From the NCBI GenBank assembly GCA_020432105.1, contig JAGQGZ010000006.1, positions 1-41,049 of the forward strand: a stretch of DNA of 41,049 bases. Reading direction: 5' to 3'. The notes under the pieces are model-generated. The model was given only the letters and a program-made list of their open reading frames with translations, was not told the origin of the DNA and made no database searches. A program made the position numbers and the translations under genes. This stretch comes from Dehalococcoidia bacterium. Lineage in GTDB: Bacteria; Chloroflexota; Dehalococcoidia; Tepidiformales; Tepidiformaceae. Numbering within the stretch: the first letter of the stretch is position 1; each line of letters opens with the position of its first letter. Below are positions 25,419-33,872 of the stretch, in pieces.

Positions 25419-26365
25419 AAGACCTGGTAATTGGACTCCGCGCCGCAAGTCGCGATGCAGCAGGTATCCGTGATGCGACGATTGCCGCCGAGAAGGCAGG
25501 CATCGAGGTAGCCTGGAGCACGAGCGGAGGCCTGCAGGCGGACCCCCTGGTAGCCTTCGCCGCTGCCGCCGGGAGCACGGCGAAAATCGGCTTCGGGACA
25601 TCGATCGTGCCGACGTTTCCGCGCCATCCGCTCGCGCTGGCCCAGGAGGCGATCGCACTGGACAACCTGGCCCCGGGGCGGCTGCGGCTCGGTGTCGGCC
25701 CCAGCCACAAACCTGCCGTCGAACGAACCTACAACTTCGACTTTGTCCGGCCGCTGGAGCACCTGCGCGAGTACATCACGATCCTTGGCGCACTGTTCCG
25801 CGATGGCAAGGTCAGCTTCCACGGGAAGCGGCTCCACGCCGAGGCCGAGTCGACCGGGCCGGTGGACGTGAAGGTGATGATCTCGGCCCTCCGCCACAAC
25901 GCCTTCAAGCTGGCCGGTGAACTGGCCGAGGGCGGGATCAGCTGGGTGACGCCGAAGGAACACATCCGCGACGTCGCGGTCCCTGCCCTTGCGGAAGGCG
26001 CCAGGGTCGCGGGCCGGGCCACGGCGCCGCCAGCCGTGATGCACCTGCCGATCGTCGTGAGCACCGACGGCCAGGCGGTGTTTGAAGCAGCCAAACAGCA
26101 GTTCGGCTTCTACCAACGCCTTCCCTTCTATAGCGCGATGATGGTGGAGGCCGGTTTCGCCGAGGCCGCCGGCCCGGACTTCACCCCGGCCCTCGCGAAG
26201 GGGATCGTCGTCTCCGGCAGTGAGGACGACGTCGCCCGCCAGGTGCGGGCGCTGCCCTCGTTCGGCGTTGGCGAAATCATCGCGGACCCGGTGCTGCTGG
26301 CGAACGATCGGGCGGCGAAGGATCGGACCATCGAACTGCTCGGAGCCCTGGCCAGGGAGGGGTAG
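25415..26365 (+). CDS. LLM-class flavin-dependent oxidoreductase
   Basis: A 316-residue luciferase-like (α/β)8 barrel using FMN or F420. Typical elements: KIGFGTSIVPTFPRHPLALAQEAIALDNLAPGRLRLGVG in the first half, and a late VSGSEDDVARQVRAL. In this group the first region lines the flavin site. Substrate unknown. The ATG overlaps the rhodanese stop, so they are co-translated; desulfurisation enzymes of this fold exist, which would suit a rhodanese partner, but that is speculation. Confidence 0.9.
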   Translation: MKDLVIGLRAASRDAAGIRDATIAAEKAGIEVAWSTSGGLQADPLVAFAAAAGSTAKIGFGTSIVPTFPRHPLALAQEAIALDNLAPGRLRLGVGPSHKPAVERTYNFDFVRPLEHLREYITILGALFRDGKVSFHGKRLHAEAESTGPVDVKVMISALRHNAFKLAGELAEGGISWVTPKEHIRDVAVPALAEGARVAGRATAPPAVMHLPIVVSTDGQAVFEAAKQQFGFYQRLPFYSAMMVEAGFAEAAGPDFTPALAKGIVVSGSEDDVARQVRALPSFGVGEIIADPVLLANDRAAKDRTIELLGALAREG

Positions 26366-26413
26366 GGCCGTTGGCGTCCCGCCCGTTCGAGGTGGGCGCC
26401 GACCATCGCCTTT

Positions 26414-26695
26414 CTAGGGTTGCCCGGTGACGCCCGGTTGTTCGTCCTGCACCCCGTCTCCATCGCCGGTGATGGCCTTGTAGCCGAAGATGGCGAACCA
26501 GGCGATGAAGATGACGAAGGCGACGATCAGCAGCCAGCCGAGCATGCGCTCCCAGAGAGGGAGCCGGTGAGAGCCGGCGCCATGGCGGATGTTCTGCTCG
26601 CCGCGGGCAGCCGCACGCTGCATTTCCTCCTGCTTGGCATGGCCCGCTGCCTCCAGGCCGGAGGTGTCGTGGGGGCCGCGGCCGGGAAAGGTCAT
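26414..26695 (-). CDS. Small membrane protein of unknown function
   Basis: A 93-residue protein: charged Gln/Glu/Ala-rich N-terminal half, one strong membrane helix (MLGWLLIVAFVIFIAWFAIFG, about residues 51-71), and an acidic tail ending Gly-Gln-Pro. GGAGG eight bases upstream of ATG 26695 fixes the start. It follows proB on the same strand after a 142-base gap. No family recognised. Confidence 0.65.
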   Translation of the reverse strand: MTFPGRGPHDTSGLEAAGHAKQEEMQRAAARGEQNIRHGAGSHRLPLWERMLGWLLIVAFVIFIAWFAIFGYKAITGDGDGVQDEQPGVTGQP

Positions 26696-26837
26696 CAGGA
26701 TTGCCTCCATCCCGCCGTTGCATCCAACAAATGCGGATGTGGGTCGAGGGTAGCAGTTTCGGGGGGCGCTGCGTTCTCCATCCGGGCATTGTCGCCCCCT
26801 GTTGAGTCGGGCCAGTCCCGGTCACGCCCGGCGGAAG

Positions 26838-27944
26838 CTACAGCAGCACCAGGTTGTCCCGGTGCACCACTTCGTCCCCGTACGCATAGCCCAGGGTCTC
26901 AGCGATCCTGTCGCTTCGGAGGCCGCGGATCTGCTGGAGTTCGGCGCTGGCGTAATTGGTGACCCCCGCCGCAACGCGAGTACCGTCGGGAGCTCGCACC
27001 TCGACGCTCTCACCGCGTGCAAACTCGCCCCTTGCTTCGGCAACCCCGGCAGGGAGGAGGCTCCGGCCCCTTTCGCGCAGAGCTGCGACGGCGCCGGCGT
27101 CGATAACGATGTAGCCACCGGGACTGATGCTCCCGAGAATCCAGCGCTTACGGCTCTCGATGCGGTCGCTCGCAGCGGGGAAGTGGGTGCCCGGGGCCCG
27201 CCCCTCGGCCGCGGCAATGAGCGTATCGGGGATCTGGCCGTTGGCGATGATCACCTCAACCCCCGCCTGCGTGGCGATGCGGGCGGCAGTCAGCTTGGTG
27301 ATCATGCCGCCGCGGCCGGGCCCGTGGGCACCGTCGGCCATGGCTTCAATGGTCGTGTCGACGCGGTCGATACGGGCGAGGAGCTTCGCCCCCGGGTTGC
27401 GGCGCGGGTCCGAATCGTAGAGGCCTTCGACATCGGTGAGCAGGACGAGGAGGTCGGCGTCAACCAGGTTGGCGACATGGGCGCTCAGCGTGTCGTTTTC
27501 GCCGATGCGAGTGGCGAGCACCTGGTCGAGCGCGACGGCGTCGTTTTCGTTGACGATCGGGACCGTGCCGGCTTCGAGGAGGTCGCGCAGGGTGTTGCGG
27601 GCGTTGAGATAGCCGAGCCGGTCGGAAAGGTCGCGGCGGGTGAGGAGGACCTGGGCGACCACCACGTCGTGCCAGTCGAACAGCTCGTCCCAGCTTTGCA
27701 TCAGGTGGCTCTGGCCGACAGATGCAAAGGCCTGGCGGCTGGGGGTGAAGTCGCCAAGGAAGCGGCTGAGGCGATGCTTGCCCGCTGCCTGCGCCCCGCT
27801 GCTGACGACCGCAACCTGGTGCCCGGCGGCCCGCAGCCGTACCACCTGCCCCACAATGCGCGACATCGCCTCGAGGTCAAGGCGGTCGGAGTTCGCCGTG
27901 AGCAGGCTCGTACCGACTTTTGCGACGATCCGCGGGTACTGCAT
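26838..27944 (-). CDS. proB: Glutamate 5-kinase
   Basis: First enzyme of proline synthesis: ATP-dependent phosphorylation of glutamate. The amino-acid-kinase domain covers about residues 1-255 (VAKVGTSLL, VVSSGAQAAGKHRL, VPIVNENDAVAL, LLTDVEGLYDSDPR, GGMITKLTAARIA) and a PUA domain follows at about 275-355 (GYIVIDAGAVAALRERGRSLLPAG). 368 residues is the normal length. I chose ATG 27944, seven bases after a -10-like TACGCT; the longer frame would include the promoter. No proA is in the window. Confidence 0.95.
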   Translation of the reverse strand: MQYPRIVAKVGTSLLTANSDRLDLEAMSRIVGQVVRLRAAGHQVAVVSSGAQAAGKHRLSRFLGDFTPSRQAFASVGQSHLMQSWDELFDWHDVVVAQVLLTRRDLSDRLGYLNARNTLRDLLEAGTVPIVNENDAVALDQVLATRIGENDTLSAHVANLVDADLLVLLTDVEGLYDSDPRRNPGAKLLARIDRVDTTIEAMADGAHGPGRGGMITKLTAARIATQAGVEVIIANGQIPDTLIAAAEGRAPGTHFPAASDRIESRKRWILGSISPGGYIVIDAGAVAALRERGRSLLPAGVAEARGEFARGESVEVRAPDGTRVAAGVTNYASAELQQIRGLRSDRIAETLGYAYGDEVVHRDNLVLL

Positions 27945-27998
27945 GGCGGAAAGCGTAGCGCGGCGCGAACGGTTAGGGCGATCGTGGGCGAACGAAAA

Positions 27999-28021
27999 GG
28001 GGTGGTGCATCGCACCACCCC
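27999..28021 (-). terminator. Rho-independent terminator after the FAD oxidoreductase
   Basis: Perfect 10-pair stem GGGGTGGTGC/GCACCACCCC with a three-base loop, followed on the minus strand by TTTTCGTT. It lies 21 bases past the stop of the gene ending at 28043, on the same strand. Confidence 0.8.
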
Positions 28022-28042
28022 TCCCCGCAAGAGCCCACAAGC

Positions 28043-29452
28043 CTATGGCTTGATGTTTTGGTTGAACCGGAAGAGGTTCGTTGGGTCGTACCTGCGCTTG
28101 AGGGCAACAAGCCGGTCGTAGGTCTCGCCCGGCCAGATCTCACTGATCCGCTGTTCGTCGGCGGCGACGAAGTTGCTGTAGGCGCCTTTCGTCTCCGCCG
28201 GCCGCATCGCGTTGTAGAGGCGCGTGGCCCAGTCGCGGTGCTTCTCGACGTCATCAGTGGGGTCCAGCCAGAGCGCCAGTTGCGAAACGAAGAGCTTCGC
28301 GTCGCGGTTCGCGAAGGCTGTCTCATCTCCTGGGACGCGGGCCACGGCACCACCATAATTGCGAATCTGGACCATGCTCATCGGTCCGGTTGCATTGGCA
28401 ATGGCTTCGACAACCGCCTCCAGTGCTTCATCGCTCAGTTCGTCAGAGAAGAACTGGCGAACGACGTTGAGATGGGGCACCTCCGCCGGCTCGGTGAGCT
28501 GGTAGAGGGCCGGATAGGGCATCACGCCGGTCAGGTCGGCTATCGGCTCTGCGAGATCCCTGAGCTGCCCGACAATCCGTTCACCCTCGGCCTGTTCACC
28601 GGTCCAGCAGATACCCAGCATCGCTACTGGCCTGCCAAGCCAGCTCTCCGGGATGAATGGCGCCGGGGGGCCCTGCATCACGAATGCGATGACCGTGAGA
28701 TCCTCAGGTGCATCGCTGATCTGGTCGACGATGCCGCGTAGCACTTCGGCCGTGGCAGGGAGTACCAGGCCACCGCCATAGATCTCCCTGACCGCAGCGA
28801 GCTGGAACTCGAATTCGGCGACGATCCCGAGGTTGCCGCTGCCACCACGGATGCCCCAGAACAGGTCGCTGTTTTCGGTCGGGCTGGCGGTCACGACCGA
28901 ACCGTCGGCGAGGACAACGGTCGCCTTGAGAAGGTTATCAATGGCGAGGCCGTGCTTACGGACCATCCAGCCGATGCCGCCACCGTTCGTGAGGCCGCCA
29001 ACCCCCACGGTCTTGGTATCACCGGTTGAGAGGGCGAGGCCGACCTCATGGGCAGGAATCATGATATCGGCCGTTGTGGCCCCGCCCTGGACGCGGCCAA
29101 CTCGGGCAATCGGGTCGATGATGACGCCCTTGAAGGTGCGCATATCAACGATGATGCCACCTTCGACGGCGCTGAAGCCGGCGATGCTGTGGCCGCCGCC
29201 GCGCACGCCGAGGCCTATGCCGTAGGTGCGGGCGAAATTCACCGCCTCGGAGATGTCCCTGGTGGCTTCGACGCGGACGATCGCCGCCGGCCGCCGGTCA
29301 TACCCAAGGTTGGGAATGGCCCGCAACTCGTCGTAGTCGGTGTCGGCGGGGGTGACCAGGCGACCAACAAGGTTGGCCGCGAGGTCCGTAAGGCCCGCTT
29401 CAAGGTTGCTCGTGGCGGTGAGGGTTGAGGCGAAAGGTTTTGCGAAGGTCAT
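28043..29452 (-). CDS. FAD-linked oxidoreductase, BBE-like (PCMH-fold)
   Basis: A 469-residue flavoprotein oxidase/dehydrogenase of the berberine-bridge-enzyme group. The FAD domain has RGGGHSIAGFS, His88 being the usual covalent attachment point, then VGVGGLTNGGGIGWMVRKHGL and RGGSGNLGIV. The second covalent-site cysteine of bicovalent members is replaced (GGIGW), so flavin is probably attached only through the histidine. The C-terminal BBE motif is intact: YDPTNLFRFNQNIKP. CAGGAG seven bases before the ATG. Members oxidise sugars, oligosaccharides or alkaloid-like compounds; substrate unknown. Divergent from two split-barrel proteins. Confidence 0.92.
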   Translation of the reverse strand: MTFAKPFASTLTATSNLEAGLTDLAANLVGRLVTPADTDYDELRAIPNLGYDRRPAAIVRVEATRDISEAVNFARTYGIGLGVRGGGHSIAGFSAVEGGIIVDMRTFKGVIIDPIARVGRVQGGATTADIMIPAHEVGLALSTGDTKTVGVGGLTNGGGIGWMVRKHGLAIDNLLKATVVLADGSVVTASPTENSDLFWGIRGGSGNLGIVAEFEFQLAAVREIYGGGLVLPATAEVLRGIVDQISDAPEDLTVIAFVMQGPPAPFIPESWLGRPVAMLGICWTGEQAEGERIVGQLRDLAEPIADLTGVMPYPALYQLTEPAEVPHLNVVRQFFSDELSDEALEAVVEAIANATGPMSMVQIRNYGGAVARVPGDETAFANRDAKLFVSQLALWLDPTDDVEKHRDWATRLYNAMRPAETKGAYSNFVAADEQRISEIWPGETYDRLVALKRRYDPTNLFRFNQNIKP

Positions 29453-29509
29453 TGCTGTGCTCCTGGAGTTTTGTCACAGGGAGCATCGCCAAAGATCTGG
29501 GAACGCGTT

Positions 29510-29546
29510 CCTAAACCGGCCCTAAGAGACCCTACCGGGATCCTAA
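29510..29546. promoter_or_regulatory. Phased CCTAA direct repeats in a divergent promoter region
   Basis: CCTAA at 29510, 29521 and 29542, with a one-base variant CCTAC at 29531: steps of 11, 10 and 11 bases, one DNA turn each. A fifth copy at 29574 is 32 bases (three turns) further on. The array lies between the FAD oxidase and the split-barrel genes, before a -10-like TATGAT at 29557. Direct repeats one turn apart are how OmpR/PhoB-type winged-helix regulators usually bind. Confidence 0.5.
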
Positions 29547-29598
29547 ACGAAGGCGCTATGATCGCTAATCAACCCTAAGTGGGCCTTGGGACACGACT

Positions 29599-30078
29599 TT
29601 GGTGACTCAGACGACCCCTTTTCGCATTGATGAATCACTTCGGGAATTCATCGAATTGGGACTGGCTGTGCAGATAGCGACGGCCTCGAACAACGGTAGT
29701 CCGCACGTAACCTATGGGTGGTCGCCGCGCGTACCCACAGACGGCCGGACCGTTGAAGTGTTCATCGATAAAGTCCGGTCGGCGACACCGCTGGCCGACC
29801 TGAAGACGAACAAGAAGATCGCCATGACGGTTGCGGATCCGATCTCCTACCGGTCAATTCAGCTCAAGGGCACCGTTGTCGGCATTGAACTGGATTGCGC
29901 CGATGACCAGGCGTGGGTGCGAAATGGGCGGGAGGGCTTCCTCGTGCGCACGTCGCTCATCGGCGACGATCCGGTGGCTATCCGCAATCTCTGGTACGAC
30001 GACGTGGTGCGGCTGACCTTCTCCGTCGAGTTCGCCTTCGACCAGACCCCCGGGCCCGAAGCAGGAAGGCCACTGTGA
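29599..30078 (+). CDS. Pyridoxamine 5'-phosphate oxidase-fold (split-barrel) flavoprotein
   Basis: A 159-residue split β-barrel protein. LGLAVQIATASNNGSPHVTYGWSPRV is the first barrel segment, VEVFIDKVRSATPLADLKTNKKIAMTVADP follows, then IQLKGTVVGIELD. This is the pattern of general FMN-, F420- or haem-binding members, not of true PdxH. GTG 29599 is the start; a TTG at 29596 is possible. Its stop overlaps the GTG of the next gene (GTGA), making an operon of two split-barrel proteins. Binding partner unknown. Confidence 0.8.
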   Translation: MVTQTTPFRIDESLREFIELGLAVQIATASNNGSPHVTYGWSPRVPTDGRTVEVFIDKVRSATPLADLKTNKKIAMTVADPISYRSIQLKGTVVGIELDCADDQAWVRNGREGFLVRTSLIGDDPVAIRNLWYDDVVRLTFSVEFAFDQTPGPEAGRPL

Positions 30079-31397
30079 CCACGGACGCCCTCTTGGAGGT
30101 GCCGCTGTCGTCAATCCCACTGGCGTTTGAAGGAGTCGTGCCGGCCGCGATAGCGACGGTCGATGCCGAAGGCATGCCGAATGTCACCTTCCTGTCGGTG
30201 GTTCACCGGATCGACGACGCGCACGTGGCGCTCTCACGGCAGTTTTTCAACAAGACGGATTCGAACACCGTGGTGAATCCAAGGGCCCAGGTCAACCTGA
30301 TAGAGCCAGCGTCAGGTGGCACTTACCTGCTCGACCTCGTGTACGAACGTACGGAGCGCAACGGTCCGTTCTTCGAACGGATGCGGACACGGCTGGATGC
30401 AGTGGCGGCAGCCGAAGGCATGACCAACATCTTCGTTCTGTCGGGCGTCGATATCTGCAGGGTTGAGGCCTGCCGTCCAAACCCTCCGTTGGAAATCGAT
30501 GCCGGCCGGAAACACAACGTTCAGCTCGAGCGGGTCATGGCGTACTCGACGAAACTCGCCGATGCCGGCGACATGGAGGAAGTGCTGGACACGGCAATGG
30601 CTGCCTGCGCGGAGCTACTTGGCAACCCCCACGTCTTCATCATGCTCCTGGACGAATCTGGGGAATCGCTCTACACCGTGGCCAGCACAGGCTACGCCGA
30701 TTCGGGCATGGGGAGCGAAGTGCGCCTCGGTGTGGGACTGGTAGGCCTGGCCGCCGAACGCCGTCAATCGGTTCGCGTAACGAACATGGGACGCGAACTC
30801 TCCTATTCCAGGGCCACCAGGGTCGACGATCGGATTGGAGTCGACGAGGACGACATCCCTCTGCCGAGCCTGCCTGCGATCCAGAGCCAGCTTGCCACGC
30901 CGATGCTGGCTGCCCATAGCCTCGTGGGGATGATCTGCCTCCAGAGCGAGCAGTCGGGGCGCTTCCAGTCTGATGACGAATGCATTGTCGCGATCCTCGC
31001 GAACCAGGTGGCGATGGCTCTCACCTCTATGCCCGTTGAGGTCGCCGATGTCGAAGAGCCGGCTGGCGAGGCGCCACCGGTGCAGGTGAAGTACTACCTC
31101 GAAGATGACAGCGTGTTCCTCGACAACGAGTACCTGATCAAGGGGGTTGCCGGGGCCATCCTCTGGCGGCTTCTGCAGGTATACCAGGCCGAGGGACGCC
31201 GCGACTTCAGCAATAAGGAAGTGCGCCTCGACCCGTCGCTACAGTTGCCCGACATCAAGGACAACCTCGAGGCGCGGCTCATCCTCCTTCGCAGGCGGCT
31301 GGAAGAACGCTGTGACTACCTGCGGATCGAGAAGACGGCGCGGGGCCGGTTCCATTTACAGGTAACGCGGCCGCTCGTGTTGTCGCAGGTTGGGTAG
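30075..31397 (+). CDS. Split-barrel–GAF–winged-helix-like sensor regulator
   Basis: A 440-residue three-part protein. Residues ~5-140 form a second split-barrel (pyridoxamine oxidase-like) domain: AFEGVVPAAIATVDAEGMPNVTF. Residues ~150-325 are a GAF sensor domain: ERVMAYSTKLADAGDMEEVLDTAM, then MLLDESGESLYTVAS, GLVGLAAERRQSVRV and SQLATPMLAAHSLVGMICLQS. The last ~85 residues (VFLDNEYLIKGVAGAILWRLL, then SNKEVRLDPSLQLPDIKDNLEARLILLRRRL) look like a winged-helix or related effector domain. Start is GTG 30075 by overlap with the upstream stop. Probably a cytoplasmic redox or ligand sensor working with its split-barrel partner; DNA binding is inferred, not shown. Confidence 0.75.
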   Translation: MTTDALLEVPLSSIPLAFEGVVPAAIATVDAEGMPNVTFLSVVHRIDDAHVALSRQFFNKTDSNTVVNPRAQVNLIEPASGGTYLLDLVYERTERNGPFFERMRTRLDAVAAAEGMTNIFVLSGVDICRVEACRPNPPLEIDAGRKHNVQLERVMAYSTKLADAGDMEEVLDTAMAACAELLGNPHVFIMLLDESGESLYTVASTGYADSGMGSEVRLGVGLVGLAAERRQSVRVTNMGRELSYSRATRVDDRIGVDEDDIPLPSLPAIQSQLATPMLAAHSLVGMICLQSEQSGRFQSDDECIVAILANQVAMALTSMPVEVADVEEPAGEAPPVQVKYYLEDDSVFLDNEYLIKGVAGAILWRLLQVYQAEGRRDFSNKEVRLDPSLQLPDIKDNLEARLILLRRRLEERCDYLRIEKTARGRFHLQVTRPLVLSQVG

Positions 31398-31453
31398 CAG
31401 GCCAGTTCTTCCTGCCTCGCGCCTCCAACTCGCGCTGTGTATACGATTCGTCC

Positions 31454-32275
31454 ATGAATCGATGGCTGGTGGCGCTCACGATCGCTATGTCGGCGATGCT
31501 GGCCATCAACAGCGTGCTGGGGCCTTTCGTTTTCGACGTAGTTGCGTACGGGTTCCCCGAGTCTGTGGCGAACCAGGGCATCGGCCTTGATGCCGTGTCG
31601 CTGCTGCTGGTTGCCCCATTGGGGCTGCTCTCGGCGTGGGCGACGAGCAAACGGTGGTCGCTCGGGCCACTCGTTGCCCTGGCAGTGGCTGCATACACCG
31701 CCTACATGCTGGTCCAGTACCTGGTGGGGCCCAACTACACCTACGCGGCGCGCATCTACCCATTTCAGCTGGTGACGTTCGTCGCCTCGCTCGCGACAGC
31801 CACGTTGGCCTGGCAGGTGCTCTCGGCTGGGCCACCGTGGACCCATCGCCGAAGGCTGACTGCCGGTGTCATGTTTGGCGTCGCCGCGTTCGTCGTACTG
31901 CGGTACCTGCCGACGCTCATCGGTGCGGCTGGTGAGGACCCGCTGCCCGAGGAGTACACGACCGCACCGGCGTTTTTCTGGACGATCGTGCTGATGGACC
32001 TCGGCATCTTTGTGCCCGCGGCAATCGCCACTGGGGTTGGCGTGCTTCGGCAGGCGCGTTGGGCCGCAGCGGCGGCGCTCTCGATCACCGTCTGGTTCAC
32101 CCTCGTCACCGTAGCGGTTTGGGCCATGGCACTCACGATGGTGGTGAACGACGACCCGTACGCATCGGATGGGCAGGTGGTGTTGTTCCTCGCGCTTTCC
32201 GTTGTCACCGTGGGCTATGCCGGATGGGCCTTGCGGGACACGTTTGGACCGCGCCACTCTCGTAGGGGTGCATAG
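31454..32275 (+). CDS. Polytopic membrane protein of unknown function
   Basis: 273 residues with about seven predicted membrane helices, starting with MNRWLVALTIAMSAMLAINSVLG and ending in a basic cytoplasmic tail (RHSRRG). No catalytic motif or transporter signature is visible. The ATG at 31454 is six bases after a -10-like TACGAT and has no Shine-Dalgarno. It lies 56 bases downstream of the GAF regulator and ends before a bidirectional hairpin. Confidence 0.75.
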   Translation: MNRWLVALTIAMSAMLAINSVLGPFVFDVVAYGFPESVANQGIGLDAVSLLLVAPLGLLSAWATSKRWSLGPLVALAVAAYTAYMLVQYLVGPNYTYAARIYPFQLVTFVASLATATLAWQVLSAGPPWTHRRRLTAGVMFGVAAFVVLRYLPTLIGAAGEDPLPEEYTTAPAFFWTIVLMDLGIFVPAAIATGVGVLRQARWAAAAALSITVWFTLVTVAVWAMALTMVVNDDPYASDGQVVLFLALSVVTVGYAGWALRDTFGPRHSRRGA

Positions 32276-32287
32276 CAGGCAATACGA

Positions 32288-32319
32288 AAGCCCCTCCCTG
32301 GTGTACAGGTGAGGGGCTT
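32288..32319. terminator. Bidirectional hairpin terminator between convergent genes
   Basis: Nine-pair stem AAGCCCCTC/GAGGGGCTT with an inner CCTG/CAGG helix, between the stops of the membrane protein (32275) and the SDR (32343). T-runs on either side are short, so efficiency is uncertain. Confidence 0.6.
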
Positions 32320-32342
32320 CGGTTGTTCAAACGCGCCGCGGG

Positions 32343-33245
32343 CTATCCCTTCGCGGCGTAGTGCTCTTCGCGCGTCTGGCCCATGCCCCACATGGCCTGG
32401 GCACCTTCGAGGCTGGTGATCTTGCCCCAGTTCTCCTCAACCCAATCGACCGACTTGAAGTCGTTCGTATCGAAGTCGACGCCGGGACCCTTCACCATCT
32501 GCGCACGGTTGTAGTGGCCGCCCGCGGCTTCGATCACGAGGCCGCTTTCCGTGCAGCTGCTTGAGCCGAGGAAGGCGACAACGGGTGCCACATGGTCGGG
32601 CGACATCTGGTCGAGGCGTTCCTGGGGCATGAGATTCTCGGTCATGCGTGTGGCTGCCGCCGGGCCCAGGCAGTGCACGTTGATGTTGTACTTCTCGCCC
32701 TCCAGCTTCAGCGTGTTCATGAAGCCGACCATGCCCATCTTGGCCGCCGCATAGTTCGCCTGCCCAAAGTTGCCCCAGAGGCCGGAACCCGAGGTGGCGA
32801 AAACCACACGCCCGTAGCTCTGCTGGCGGAAGACCGGCCAGGCGTGGCGGACGAGCGTGTAGCAACCCTTGAGGTGGACTGCGAGGACCTGGTCCCACTC
32901 GTCTTCGCTCATGTTGTGGATGGCGCGGTCGCGAAGGATACCCGCGTTGCAGACGATGGTGTCGAGGCGGCCCCACGTATCCATCGCTTGCTTGATCATG
33001 TTGTAGCCGCCTTCGTAGCTCGAAACGCTGTCGAAGTTGGCAACGGCCTCACCGCCGGCAGCCTTGATCTCAGCGACAACTTCTTCGGCCGGCCGGGCGT
33101 CGCTGGCTTCACCGGTGACGGAGCCACCGAGGTCGTTGACGACAACCTTGCCGCCGAGCTTTGCGATCTCCATGGCGTAGCTACGGCCAAGCCCGCGGCC
33201 GGCGCCGCTGACGATGGCTACCTGTCCTTCGTAGGAAACGGTCAT
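32343..33245 (-). CDS. Short-chain dehydrogenase/reductase
   Basis: A 300-residue NAD(P)-dependent SDR of the classical type, close in pattern to the dehydrogenase part of peroxisomal multifunctional (HSD17B4-like) proteins. Cofactor motif GAGRGLGRSYA at about residue 14, VVVNDLGG, NAGILRD, catalytic Ser in ATSGSG and YxxxK in ANYAAAKMG. The late EENWGKITSLEGAQ is typical of that subgroup. AGGAGG nine bases before ATG 33245. Likely acts on a 3-hydroxyacyl-CoA or steroid-like substrate (inference). A much longer frame upstream is not coding. Confidence 0.92.
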   Translation of the reverse strand: MTVSYEGQVAIVSGAGRGLGRSYAMEIAKLGGKVVVNDLGGSVTGEASDARPAEEVVAEIKAAGGEAVANFDSVSSYEGGYNMIKQAMDTWGRLDTIVCNAGILRDRAIHNMSEDEWDQVLAVHLKGCYTLVRHAWPVFRQQSYGRVVFATSGSGLWGNFGQANYAAAKMGMVGFMNTLKLEGEKYNINVHCLGPAAATRMTENLMPQERLDQMSPDHVAPVVAFLGSSSCTESGLVIEAAGGHYNRAQMVKGPGVDFDTNDFKSVDWVEENWGKITSLEGAQAMWGMGQTREEHYAAKG

Positions 33246-33306
33246 TCTGTGTGAACCTCCTGTGTTGGCTTGGATGCTACGCGGGAGGCAGGGTGGGTGC
33301 GAGGGG

Positions 33307-33789
33307 CTAGGAGCCTTTTCGGAGGTCGATGAGGACGACCCGGCCACAGGAGCCAGCGGGACACATCGCCTCGTTGCCGAGGACCATCTGACGAACCACC
33401 TGCTCTGTCCACGGCGAGGCGGCAACGACGAAGCTGACCTTGAAGGCTCCACGGGCCCCGAGAATGGCGGACACGGTGCGTTTCGATGCTTCCTCATCCT
33501 CATCCACAAAGAGGATGACCTCGATCCGCCCCGTCGCAGTCCGCGCGGGGTCCGGGACTCCCACATTGTCCGACGACCTGGGAGAGTTCGGGGCCGCCAC
33601 GGTCTGCAGCGGGGCATCGTTCTTGATGAAGACGATTACGCCGGCCAGCATGGTCGACAGTGCAAGCAGAAGCAGTACGGCCTCGCCGAGCACCGTTCGG
33701 AGGGTCGATGGAGGCCGATTGTTCGGTACGACAGCTGTCTGCATCGACCCCATGCTGCGTCGCCGGCACCGCGGGCACATGAGCCGCAC
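33307..33789 (-). CDS. Membrane-anchored hypothetical protein
   Basis: 160 residues: an N-terminal CPRC pair (residues 5-8), one membrane helix at about 35-55 (LGEAVLLLLALSTMLAGVIVFI), a Pro/Ser linker, then a soluble domain (RIEVILFVDEDEEASKRTVSAILG…) with a late CPAGSC that could pair with itself as a disulfide. Start is GTG 33789, or ATG 33780 which keeps CPRC. It lies 61 bases upstream of the SDR on the same strand. No family recognised. Confidence 0.55.
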   Translation of the reverse strand: MRLMCPRCRRRSMGSMQTAVVPNNRPPSTLRTVLGEAVLLLLALSTMLAGVIVFIKNDAPLQTVAAPNSPRSSDNVGVPDPARTATGRIEVILFVDEDEEASKRTVSAILGARGAFKVSFVVAASPWTEQVVRQMVLGNEAMCPAGSCGRVVLIDLRKGS

Positions 33790-33854
33790 TACCTATTTTT
33801 CAGGGGACATCACCGTGGAAATCACCTAGTCCACAGGAATGGGGAATCTGCTTT

Positions 33855-33863
33855 TGGCATAAT
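33855..33863 (+). promoter_or_regulatory. Extended -10 promoter of array gene 1
   Basis: TGGCATAAT, i.e. TGn followed by the hexamer CATAAT, ending nine bases before the ATG at 33873. The same nine bases occur before array genes 2, 3 and 4. Confidence 0.65.
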
Positions 33864-33872
33864 CGATGGGCT

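Noticed and set aside
26696..26837. GC-rich inverted repeat between proB and the small membrane gene as a terminator
   Set aside because: The arms are separated by about 27 bases and no T-run follows, so I cannot support it.
26802..28121. 439-codon open frame on the plus strand
   Set aside because: Antisense to proB, which carries all kinase motifs.
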